A DNA stretch of 13,023 bases from DATKMP01 sp035541775 (GCA_035541775.1 DATKMP010000183.1:1-13023), one strand, 5' to 3'. Numbered from the stretch's first letter, positions 1 to 5,843 are shown. Notes: generated by a model not told the origin, from the sequence alone. A program made the numbers and translations.

Positions 1-259
1 ACAACATAAGTGCAATCTGAACGAATCCAAGGAAGAAAAGCGCGATAGTATAAATTTTAGTAATCTTTGCCGTCTTTTCAGATTTTTCAGCAAGAAGAAA
101 ATCTAATTGAGCGCGTGCATTTTCACGAGCAATAGGATTAGGACAATGAAGAATGAATTCAAGCACATCTTTAGCATCGGCATGAGCAAGGAATTCTGTA
201 AGTTTTTGAATTCCATCGCCGTGTACAAAATCAGCGTATGCAAGTTCTTTTGCTGACAT
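1..259 (-). CDS. Hypothetical membrane protein, N-terminal 86 codons (3' end outside window)
   Basis: An open frame begins at an ATG (257-259) and runs off the left edge without a stop. An AAAGGA Shine-Dalgarno-like element lies about nine bases upstream and supports this start, which is too close to the window edge to stand out by length. The visible protein starts MSAKELAYADF, has a mainly helical, charged first 65 residues (including an ENARAQLDFLLAEKSEKT stretch), and enters a hydrophobic segment at about residues 70-86 that looks like a membrane helix. There is no signal peptide, so the N-terminal part is probably cytoplasmic. I do not recognise the family and assign no function. A sigma70-like promoter at 511-539 and an operator-like dyad at 313-330 lie upstream, giving a leader of roughly 245 nt if that promoter is used. 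Confidence 0.7.
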   Translation of the reverse strand, partial: MSAKELAYADFVHGDGIQKLTEFLAHADAKDVLEFILHCPNPIARENARAQLDFLLAEKSEKTAKITKIYTIALFFLGFVQIALML

Positions 260-312
260 ATAATTTATTCCTTTATGTGCCACCTAACTACGTATTAGAT
301 AGACGTACGCTA

Positions 313-360
313 TGTTTGTGCATACAAACACTGCGCGTGTTTATATTTCTGCATACAACA
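313..360. promoter_or_regulatory. Operator-like dyad plus a repeat of its half-site
   Basis: Positions 313-330 form a dyad with 7-bp arms TGTTTGT and ACAAACA around a GCAT centre. The core TGCATACAA (319-327) recurs in the same orientation at 350-358, 31 bases away, close to three helical turns. The site lies between the predicted promoter (511-539) and the start of the leftward gene at 259. It could be a regulator binding site, but no regulator is identified and chance is possible in AT-rich DNA. Confidence 0.25.
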
Positions 361-412
361 TAAATATAATCTTTATCCATCAAACAATACCTTTATTGTT
401 TCAATGCACCTC

Positions 413-449
413 TGCCCGAAAAAAATACCACCACCTCGGGCATTTTTTT
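413..449 (+). terminator. Rightward terminator-like hairpin without an upstream gene
   Basis: A 7-bp GC-rich stem, TGCCCGA (413-419) with TCGGGCA (436-442), is followed directly by seven T residues (443-449), which is the layout of an intrinsic terminator for rightward transcription. The 16-nt loop is long. No rightward gene lies to its left, so it may stop antisense transcription, act within the leader of the leftward gene, or be a relic. Confidence 0.4.
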
Positions 450-458
450 ACAACCGCT

Positions 459-490
459 TTTTCCGGCACCGTTACCGGAAAACTTTTTCT
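459..490 (+). terminator. Second rightward terminator-like hairpin
   Basis: Arms TTTTCCGG (459-466) and CCGGAAAA (475-482) form an 8-bp stem with an 8-nt loop, followed by CTTTTTCT. It faces the same way as the hairpin at 413-449 and also has no rightward gene to end. In a leftward transcript the same arms would fold as part of the 5' leader of the gene starting at 259. Confidence 0.35.
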
Positions 491-510
491 TCCTTGATTT
501 CTTACCGGTT

Positions 511-539
511 AATCTAAATCAATTTGAGTCCATTGTCAA
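511..539 (-). promoter_or_regulatory. Sigma70-like promoter reading left
   Basis: On the minus strand a perfect TTGACA (534-539) is followed after exactly 17 bases by TAGATT (511-516), which matches TATAAT at four of six positions. The start point would be near position 505 and the transcript would read through the two hairpins and the dyad into the gene beginning at 259. It is the best promoter match I found in the window. Many FCB bacteria use a different consensus, which lowers confidence. Confidence 0.45.
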
Positions 540-553
540 CAACCTGCATGCTT

Positions 554-597
554 TCTCCCCTTACAATAAGGGGAGATGTTCCGACGTAGTCGGAACA
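554..597. repeat. Two abutting perfect hairpins
   Basis: Arms TCTCCCCTTA (554-563) and TAAGGGGAGA (567-576) pair perfectly over 10 bp with a CAA loop. The next base begins a second perfect hairpin, TGTTCCGAC (577-585) with GTCGGAACA (589-597), a 9-bp stem around a GTA loop. Nothing separates them, and neither has a T-run that would make it an intrinsic terminator. They look like small intergenic palindromic repeat units, but no second copy of either is in this window. Confidence 0.6.
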
Positions 598-627
598 AAA
601 GGGTTCATATAAACAATACACCTTGCA

Positions 628-765
628 TTATACGTTCGTCTCGATAAACCACTGTGCGTCCTCGACGAACTTTGCACGGGCATAACAAAACGCACCTGCC
701 CGCAACGCCTCCACCGGTTCAACGGCACAAAGAAAATTAACCTTATCGGGGTTGAAAATTTTCAA
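628..765 (-). pseudogene. Possible C-terminal remnant of a lost gene, or a small ORF
   Basis: A leftward frame ends at TAA (628-630) and is open upstream for 46 codons, from just after an in-frame TAG. Translated from a TTG at 763-765 it gives 45 residues, including PVEALRAGAFCYARAKF and ending EDAQWFIETNV. The sequence is protein-like: a mixed amphipathic helix with aromatic residues and many G/C third positions, unlike the surrounding AT-rich spacer. There is no ATG, and the AGGG directly touching the TTG is too close to serve as a ribosome binding site. The upstream end coincides with palindrome 748-769. I infer the tail of a gene whose 5' part was lost or replaced. I do not recognise the family, and chance remains possible. 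Confidence 0.3.
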
Positions 766-769
766 TCCC
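748..769. repeat. Palindrome GGGGTTGAAAA / TTTTCAATCCC
   Basis: Two 11-base arms (748-758 and 759-769) are adjacent inverted repeats with a single deviation, a G opposite T (751/766) that is a G-U wobble when read as plus-strand RNA. With no loop bases it is a DNA-level palindrome as much as a hairpin. It lies at the upstream edge of the leftward ORF remnant and nine bases from the next palindrome. Confidence 0.5.
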
Positions 770-777
770 TAAAAATT

Positions 778-805
778 GTAGAGACGTTCAATTGAACGTC
801 CCTAC
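778..805. repeat. 28-bp palindrome with GTAGAGACG ends
   Basis: Arms GTAGAGACGTTCAA (778-791) and TTGAACGTCCCTAC (792-805) are inverted repeats with one deviation, which is a G-U pair in leftward RNA. The terminal pattern GTAGRGRCG is shared with the palindrome at 835-857, whose central bases differ. From memory, palindromes with GTAGAGACG-type ends are frequent intergenic repeats in cyanobacteria and some other phyla. That link is recollection, not something this window can show. Confidence 0.55.
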
Positions 806-834
806 CAAGAAATGATGAACAAAAAATCACAGCG

Positions 835-857
835 TAGGGGCGAGGTCACCTCGCCCC
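835..857. repeat. Perfect 9-bp palindrome with GTAGGGGCG end
   Basis: Arms GGGGCGAGG (837-845) and CCTCGCCCC (849-857) pair perfectly around TCA. The two bases before the left arm extend it to GTAGGGGCG, the counterpart of GTAGAGACG in the palindrome at 778-805. It is followed by AATAAAAAAAC, so rightward RNA lacks a U-tail. It lies just beyond the valS terminator. Confidence 0.55.
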
Positions 858-876
858 AATAAAAAAACAGCGCGAT

Positions 877-908
877 AAAACAAAACAGCCCGTCCTGCGA
901 ACGGGCTG
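877..908 (-). terminator. Intrinsic terminator of valS
   Basis: In the leftward direction the arms CAGCCCGT (901-908) and ACGGGCTG (886-893) form a perfect 8-bp GC-rich stem with a 7-nt loop, followed by TTTTGTTTT (877-885). It lies about 115 bases after the valS stop codon and is the first good terminator after that gene. Confidence 0.75.
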
Positions 909-920
909 CGGAAATTTTTG

Positions 921-976
921 ACCTCACCCCGCCAAATAGATGGCGGGCAAGCCCAGCCCTCTCCTAAAGGAGAGGG
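921..976. repeat. Composite palindromic element, one palindrome apparently inside another
   Basis: CCCTCTCCT (957-965) pairs with AGGAGAGGG (968-976), and CCCGCCA (928-934) pairs with TGGCGGG (941-947). ACCTCACCCC (921-930) and AGCCCTCTCC (955-964) are the flanks I remember as adjacent in a widespread intergenic repeat. Here about 24 bases carrying the CCCGCCA palindrome separate them, which suggests insertion of one repeat unit into another. Both lie between the valS stop codon and its terminator, so they would be in the valS 3' untranslated RNA. Confidence 0.45.
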
Positions 977-1022
977 AGTAAGGATATAATTCATTGTTCT
1001 TCAACCAACATTCTTCATTCCG

Positions 1023-3764
1023 TTAACTCCACGCCGCTAAATTTGCTTTCAGTTTCTCCAGATTCACTCCAATGTTCTTTTGCTTCTCGCGTTCTTTAGC
1101 AACCACATCCTTCGGTGCTTTTGCTACAAAACTCGGATTGGATAATTTGCGTTCGATGCTGTCGATCAACCCTTGCACACGCGCAATTTCTTTTTCCAAT
1201 CGCTTGCGTTCGGCATCGAGGTCGATAATGCCTTCGAGCGGAATGAAAATTTCCGTGCCATCGGCCACCGCGCTTGCGGAATTTTTATGCTGCTTAGGTT
1301 TTTCGCCTTCCTGCAGCCATGTGGGAATTGCTTTTGCTTTACACAATCGTTCGATGTACCCGAGAAGTCCTTTGACATACTCTGCGTTCACCGCAAGTTT
1401 CTCGCCGAACTCTCCGTGCAAATAAATGTACACGTCCACCTGCTTGCTCGGCGGCACATTCAACTCCCCGCGAATGTTTCGTACAGCATCGATGAGCTTC
1501 ATCATAAATCCGACTTCGTCTTCAATCGTTTGGTTGATGTACCGCGCATCGACAACGGGGAAGTCAGCGCGCATAAGCGACGCGCCTTTGCGGTTGGCGA
1601 GGTGCTGCCAGAGTTCTTCGGAAATGAACGGCATGACCGGATGCAGCAGCCGCAGCGCTTGATCGAAAATCCAGAGTGCGCGCGTGATGGATGCTCGCTT
1701 TACGTCCTGCGGCTCGTCGCCGTAGAAACGCGTCTTTGCAAGTTCCACGTACCAGTCGCAGAAATCATGCCAGATAAAATCGTACAGCAGTTTGGTCGCT
1801 TCGTTCACCTGAAATTCGTCCAGCTTCTCGTTCATCGTTTTGATTGCTTGATTCAGGCGCGACAAAATCCAGCGGTCGGCAAGATCGAGATGCTCTGCCG
1901 GCAGTTTGTCCAGTGAAATTTCGTTGTCGCCGAAAATTTCCTGCTTGTTCATCAGCAAAAATCTTCCGGCGTTCCAGATTTTATTCGCGAAGTTTCTGCC
2001 GAGTTCGCATTTCTCGGTGGAGAACAACACATCCTGTCCGAGCGGCGCAAGGAACGCTGTGGTGAAGCGCAGCGCATCGGCGCCGTACTGATCGATCACA
2101 TCCAACGGATCGGGCGAGTTGCCGAGCGACTTGGACATTTTGCGCCCCTGCTCGTCACGAATGATGCTGGTAAAGTACACATCGCGGAATGGCACCAAGT
2201 CGTCGTCTTTCTTGCGCGGCTTGCCGTCTTTGCCCGGCGTGCCTTTCATAAATTCCATATTCGCCATGACCATGCGCGCAACCCAGAAGAAAATAATATC
2301 CGGCGCGGTTACGAGTGTATCGGTAGGATTAAAATAATGCAGCTCTTCGTTGTCGTTCGGCCAGCCGAGCGTGGAGAACGGCCAGAGCCATGATGAAAAC
2401 CATGTATCCAGCACATCTTCATCCTGGCGAATCGCGGCATCCGGTGCAACACCGAGTTTTTTGCGCGCTTCGTTTTCGTTGCGTGCTGCGGTGTAAGCGC
2501 CGTCCGACGTGTAATACACGGGAATACGATGACCCCACCAAATCTGCCGCGAGATGCACCAATCGCGGATGTTGGTCATCCAGTGCTCGTACACTTTGGC
2601 CCATCGGTCAGGATGGAATTTGATTTTGCCTTCGTGCACCACGCGTAATGCCGGGCCGGCAAGCGGGCGCATTTTGACGAACCATTGATCGGAAAGCCAC
2701 GGCTCGATGATTGTGTGGCAGCGGTAGCATTTGCCGATGTTGTGAACGTACGGCTCGATCTTCGCCATACATCCGAGCGCTTCCAAATCTTTTACCAATT
2801 GCCTGCGGCATTCGAATCGATCCATGCCTTGATATTGTTTTGGAACGGATGTGTTGAGATGTGCCGTTTCATCAAAAATATTTATCTGCGAAAGTTCGTG
2901 CCGTTGTCCGAGTACAAAATCGTTGGCATCGTGTGCAGGTGTAACTTTCATGACTCCGGTGCCAAAGCCGAGTTCGATGTATTCATCCGCAATGATGGGC
3001 AGATGCCGATTGACGATAGGAAGAACGGCGGTTTTGCCGACGAGATGTTTGTAGCGGTCGTCTTTCGGATGCACGCAGAGCGCGGTATCGCCGAGCATCG
3101 TTTCCGGGCGTGTGGTGGCGACAATGGCAAATTCGTTTGTGCCGAGAATCGGATATTTGATGTGATACAAATTGCCGTTCGCTTCCTCGTGATCCACTTC
3201 GTCGTCGCTCAACGCCGTTTGGTGCTGCGGACACCAATTGACGATATACTTGCCGCGGTAGATAAGTCCCTTATCGAAGAGACGAATAAAAACTTCCTTC
3301 ACTGCATCGGATAATCCTTCGTCCATGGTAAAACGTTCGCGCTTCCAATCGCAAGACACGCCGAGTTTGCGCAATTGGCGAATGATTGTGCTGCCGTACT
3401 TTTGCCGCCACTCCCAAACAAGTTCGACAAATTTTTCACGGCCAAGATCATAACGATGCTTGCCTTCTTTTGCCAAAGATTTTTCAACGGCATTTTGTGT
3501 GGCAATGCCGGCATGGTCGGTACCGGGAACCCAGCATGCTTCGTAGCCGGACATACGTTTCCAGCGGACGAACACATCCTGCAATGTGTTGTTCAGAACA
3601 TGTCCCATCGTCAGGATGCCGGTGATGTTCGGCGGGGGAATGACGACAGTGAATGGCGTTTTATTCTTTTGAACGGTCGCGTGGAAAAGGTTTCGATCTT
3701 CCCAGTACGAATACCACTTATCTTCTACATCTTTCGGTGAATACGTTTTTGAAAGTTCTTGCAT
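1023..3764 (-). CDS. valS: Valyl-tRNA synthetase (ValRS)
   Basis: This 913-residue class Ia synthetase charges tRNA-Val with valine in the cytoplasm and hydrolyses mischarged Thr-tRNA-Val. The catalytic signature is PPPNITGILTMGHVLN (residues 43-58, the HIGH region) and KMSKS sits at 542-546. The CP1 editing domain shows TTRPETMLGDTA from 217. DWCISRQIWWGHRIP and the tRNA-binding FCDWYVELAK region are also ValRS-like. The C-terminus is a charged coiled-coil arm (LDAERKRLEKEIARVQGLI) typical of this enzyme, and the length is normal. I chose the ATG at 3762-3764 over the in-frame TTG two codons upstream; neither has a Shine-Dalgarno sequence. A Lys/Asp-rich stretch at 507-522 looks like a lineage insert. 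ParA lies 106 nt upstream and a terminator follows at 877-908. Confidence 0.97.
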   Translation of the reverse strand: MQELSKTYSPKDVEDKWYSYWEDRNLFHATVQKNKTPFTVVIPPPNITGILTMGHVLNNTLQDVFVRWKRMSGYEACWVPGTDHAGIATQNAVEKSLAKEGKHRYDLGREKFVELVWEWRQKYGSTIIRQLRKLGVSCDWKRERFTMDEGLSDAVKEVFIRLFDKGLIYRGKYIVNWCPQHQTALSDDEVDHEEANGNLYHIKYPILGTNEFAIVATTRPETMLGDTALCVHPKDDRYKHLVGKTAVLPIVNRHLPIIADEYIELGFGTGVMKVTPAHDANDFVLGQRHELSQINIFDETAHLNTSVPKQYQGMDRFECRRQLVKDLEALGCMAKIEPYVHNIGKCYRCHTIIEPWLSDQWFVKMRPLAGPALRVVHEGKIKFHPDRWAKVYEHWMTNIRDWCISRQIWWGHRIPVYYTSDGAYTAARNENEARKKLGVAPDAAIRQDEDVLDTWFSSWLWPFSTLGWPNDNEELHYFNPTDTLVTAPDIIFFWVARMVMANMEFMKGTPGKDGKPRKKDDDLVPFRDVYFTSIIRDEQGRKMSKSLGNSPDPLDVIDQYGADALRFTTAFLAPLGQDVLFSTEKCELGRNFANKIWNAGRFLLMNKQEIFGDNEISLDKLPAEHLDLADRWILSRLNQAIKTMNEKLDEFQVNEATKLLYDFIWHDFCDWYVELAKTRFYGDEPQDVKRASITRALWIFDQALRLLHPVMPFISEELWQHLANRKGASLMRADFPVVDARYINQTIEDEVGFMMKLIDAVRNIRGELNVPPSKQVDVYIYLHGEFGEKLAVNAEYVKGLLGYIERLCKAKAIPTWLQEGEKPKQHKNSASAVADGTEIFIPLEGIIDLDAERKRLEKEIARVQGLIDSIERKLSNPSFVAKAPKDVVAKEREKQKNIGVNLEKLKANLAAWS

Positions 3765-3780
3765 AATCAATCTGGAGATA

Positions 3781-3804
3781 CAATAAAAGCAGCGTAACGC
3801 TGCC
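3781..3804 (-). terminator. Hairpin with T-rich tail between parA-like gene and valS
   Basis: Leftward, GCAGCG (3798-3803) and CGCTGC (3789-3794) form a 6-bp stem with a TTA loop, followed by TTTTATTG (3781-3788). It is a short but compact intrinsic terminator candidate for the ParA-like gene, or a leader hairpin of valS, whose ATG is only 17 bases further on. Confidence 0.5.
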
Positions 3805-3864
3805 GATGAATTTTTTGTTTGATGTAATTAACGAAAAAAGTGGAATGAAATCAACGCATAAGAA

Positions 3865-3879
3865 CAGGCGTTACGCCTG
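3865..3879. repeat. Palindrome with the ParA stop codon as its loop
   Basis: CAGGCG and CGCCTG form a perfect 6-bp stem whose three-base loop, read leftward, is the TAA stop codon of the ParA-like gene. The last residues of that protein (QA) are therefore encoded by the palindrome arm. The core GCGTTACGC/GCGTAACGC is shared with the hairpin at 3789-3803, so the two look like related units. Confidence 0.55.
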
Positions 3880-4689
3880 CATCAGCGGAACAACGTTGGC
3901 TGGAACTGCGGGCACGGCTGCGGCTTGCTGACGAGCGATGATCTCGTTGGCGAGATCGAGATACGCGAGCGTACCTTTGGATGTGGCATTGAACAGCACC
4001 GCCGGCTTTCCGTAAAATGCTGCTTCCGCAAGGTGTGTGTTGCGGGGAATGATTGTGCGAAGGAGATATTTTCGGAACCGAAGCTGCAATTCGCGGTTGG
4101 TAATTTCCGTTACTTTGGTATTCGGTTCGTACATCGTTTGTACGATGCCTTCTATCTGTAAAGTTTTGTTTGCCGCTTCTCGAATCCAATCGAAATGCTT
4201 CATCAGCTTATCGATTCCTTCCAACGAAAAATGTCCGGAACGAATCGGAATTAAAACCGAATCTGCACACGTAAGCGCGTTCGTTGTCAGGCCGCGAAGA
4301 AACGGCGGCGTATCGATAATCACATAGTCGTAATGCGGCGAGACGGATCGTAAAATATTTTTGAGCAGCGTGCGATTTTCCGAAAGGCGCATAATGCGTT
4401 CTTCTGCAACGGGAGTCGTGATGTTCGCAGGTACAAAATCTAAAAATGCTAATTCTGTTCGGTGAATGACTTGCGGCATGGAATGGATAAAATTAAATAC
4501 TTCATATAAGCCGCCCTTAATTTTCTCTGGCGTAAATCCCAATGACAGACTGCATGCGCCGAAGGGATCGGTGTCGATTAACAGTACACGCTTTTCCAGT
4601 ACGGCGAAGCTTGCAGCAAGATTGACCGCCGTTGTCGTTTTGCCGACACCACCTTTGGAAATAGCAATCGCTATTACTTTTGTCATCAT
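3871..4689 (-). CDS. ParA/MinD-family ATPase, orphan
   Basis: This 272-residue cytoplasmic P-loop ATPase belongs to the ParA/MinD/Soj family, which dimerises on ATP and positions DNA or large complexes. The deviant Walker A motif KGGVGKTTT (12-20) contains the signature lysine K12. The Walker A' region reads LLIDTDPFG (36-44), where the family usually has DPQG. Walker B is YVIIDTPP (122-129). Length matches standalone Soj-type proteins, so plasmid-type N-terminal DNA-binding domains are absent. The start is a tandem ATG-ATG (4684-4689) without a Shine-Dalgarno sequence; a much longer upstream frame overlaps the next gene and is rejected. No ParB or parS-like site is nearby. It lies 38 nt downstream of a small membrane protein gene, so a membrane or positioning role is possible, but the cargo is unknown. 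Confidence 0.88.
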   Translation of the reverse strand: MMTKVIAIAISKGGVGKTTTAVNLAASFAVLEKRVLLIDTDPFGACSLSLGFTPEKIKGGLYEVFNFIHSMPQVIHRTELAFLDFVPANITTPVAEERIMRLSENRTLLKNILRSVSPHYDYVIIDTPPFLRGLTTNALTCADSVLIPIRSGHFSLEGIDKLMKHFDWIREAANKTLQIEGIVQTMYEPNTKVTEITNRELQLRFRKYLLRTIIPRNTHLAEAAFYGKPAVLFNATSKGTLAYLDLANEIIARQQAAAVPAVPANVVPLMQA

Positions 4690-4727
4690 ACAACAAAATG
4701 TAAGAAAATAAACGATAAAAAGACAGA

Positions 4728-5108
4728 CTATAACAGTTTCCCGAGAATAAATCCAATGGTAATGCCGGTGAGTAACGCAACGGTCAAGCCGCGATAACTG
4801 AGGACATCTTTTGAGTAGCCGCGTTTGATGGCGACAAGCGAGACGAGATAGCCAATGCCATTGAGTATCCAGATAAACGGCAGCGCCAGCACATGAGCGA
4901 TGATCGGCCCGATGAACGGAATCAATCCGATCCATACAAGGGATGCCGCAAATGCATGGCCCGCAAATCCGACCAACACAACGACAGCGGCAATAATGCT
5001 GCCTTTCACGTTGAAGTTCATTCCCAGCGCGACAACGGCAAGAATAATGAACCATGAAAAAATGGCGTTTTCGTTGTTAGAGAAAAAATTTTTAAATGAT
5101 TGGTTCAT
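4728..5108 (-). CDS. Small multi-pass membrane protein, unknown function
   Basis: This 126-residue protein has a short polar start (MNQSFKNFFSNNENA) followed by hydrophobic segments at about 15-32, 36-60, 60-95 (probably one or two helices) and 108-125, giving four or so membrane spans. A small positive loop, IKRGYSKDVLSYRG, precedes the last helix. There is no signal peptide cleavage site or recognised domain, and I cannot name the family. The ATG is three bases after the stop of the acylpyruvase-like gene and has no Shine-Dalgarno sequence, so it is probably translated by coupling. It is followed after 38 nt by the ParA-like ATPase. A membrane partner for that ATPase is a reasonable but untested idea. 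Confidence 0.75.
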   Translation of the reverse strand: MNQSFKNFFSNNENAIFSWFIILAVVALGMNFNVKGSIIAAVVVLVGFAGHAFAASLVWIGLIPFIGPIIAHVLALPFIWILNGIGYLVSLVAIKRGYSKDVLSYRGLTVALLTGITIGFILGKLL

Positions 5109-5111
5109 TGT

Positions 5112-5783
5112 TTATTGAACAGAGACGTGAAGAGCAACAAGGGTGTTTTCTGCAGCATTCAACAAGGCAGCCGTTAATTGGTCGCCGTGCGTTACGCGCG
5201 CAACACCTTCCGGCGTACCGGTATAAAGGATGTCGCCGCGTTCTAACGTTATAAATTGTGAAATGTAAGCGATCAACACATCGACCGGAAAAATGAGGTT
5301 GCTTGTTTTTGATGATTGGCGCAGTGTACCGTTGACGTGCAACTGTACAGAAAGCGTTGAAGGATTGCCGATAGCCGCCGCCGGCAGGAATTCAGAAATC
5401 GGCGCCGAGGTATCGAATCCTTTGGCGAGCGTCCATGGCTGACCGAGTTTTTTTGCTTCGGCTTGCACATCGCGCATCGTCATATCCAAGCCGATGCCGT
5501 AACCGGCAACATGCTTCAACGCATGTTCCCGAGGAATGTTCTTTCCACCCGTGCCTATCAAAACGGTCAGTTCAACTTCGTGGTGAACATTATTCGAAAG
5601 AGAAGGGAGAACAATTTGCTCGTCTTGATGAATGATCGCTGTTGCCGGCTTCATGAAAAATATCGGCGACGCAGAGACATCGCTTTGCATCTCTTTTGCG
5701 TGTGCAGCGTAATTCTGTCCGATGCACAAAATTTTTCCTACGGGAATTTGTTCTTGAGTATCTTTGAAAGCAACGACAGCCAT
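5112..5783 (-). CDS. Fumarylacetoacetate hydrolase-family protein, FAHD1-like (acylpyruvase/oxaloacetate decarboxylase type)
   Basis: This 223-residue protein has the size and motifs of the small FAHD1/YcgM branch, metal-dependent cytoplasmic enzymes that cleave acylpyruvates or decarboxylate oxaloacetate. IGQNYAAHAKEM (21-32) carries the His28-Glu31 pair that corresponds to the FAHD1 catalytic dyad. HHEVELTVLIG (67-77) gives metal ligands Glu69 and Glu71. GYGIGLDMTMRD (94-105) gives Asp100, LAKGFD supplies Lys121, and the family ending GDILYTGTPEGV is present. All key residues appear intact. I start it at the ATG 5781-5783, with an AAGAGA element upstream, rather than at the adjacent TTG. 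Substrate cannot be fixed from sequence. It leads a tight set with the membrane protein and ParA genes, with which it has no obvious metabolic link. Confidence 0.92.
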   Translation of the reverse strand: MAVVAFKDTQEQIPVGKILCIGQNYAAHAKEMQSDVSASPIFFMKPATAIIHQDEQIVLPSLSNNVHHEVELTVLIGTGGKNIPREHALKHVAGYGIGLDMTMRDVQAEAKKLGQPWTLAKGFDTSAPISEFLPAAAIGNPSTLSVQLHVNGTLRQSSKTSNLIFPVDVLIAYISQFITLERGDILYTGTPEGVARVTHGDQLTAALLNAAENTLVALHVSVQ

Positions 5784-5843
5784 CAATATTCTCTTGAGTG
5801 TTTAAAAATAAAAGATACGAAAGATTTCCGAAAGGAGTACGTT

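Larger units (their letters stand above)
260..1022. other. Gene-poor intergenic region rich in palindromes
   Basis: No intact gene is convincing in these 763 bases between the left-edge gene and valS. The region holds an operator-like dyad, two rightward terminator-like hairpins, a leftward sigma70-like promoter, at least five palindromes or palindrome composites, the valS terminator and a 45-codon leftward open frame that looks like a gene remnant. Each is listed separately. The only sizeable rightward open frame (312-497) has no ribosome binding site and runs through both hairpins, so I do not call it. Confidence 0.7.

Noticed and set aside
312..497. 61-residue rightward open frame
   Set aside because: It has no ribosome binding site, reads through both terminator-like hairpins, and its composition is not protein-like.
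554..976. CRISPR array
   Set aside because: The palindromes differ in sequence and spacing, there is no regularly spaced identical repeat, and no cas gene is present.
1173..1916. 247-residue rightward open frame opposite valS
   Set aside because: It lies entirely antisense to a certain gene. It follows the codon bias of valS and contains no recognisable domain.
2685..3314. 209-residue rightward open frame opposite valS
   Set aside because: It is also an antisense shadow of valS, without a start context or family similarity.
3765..3770. TTG start two codons upstream of the valS ATG
   Set aside because: Neither start has a Shine-Dalgarno sequence, and ATG is the better default.
3765..3870. 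T-box or other riboswitch upstream of valS
   Set aside because: I see no T-box motif or specifier loop. The 106-base gap holds only two small hairpins and AT-rich DNA, with at most a poor TTGATT / TTAATT promoter-like pair.
4690..5055. N-terminal extension of the ParA-like protein by over 120 residues
   Set aside because: The extension overlaps most of the small membrane protein gene in another frame, is Cys/Arg/His-rich, and places the P-loop far from the N-terminus, unlike the family.
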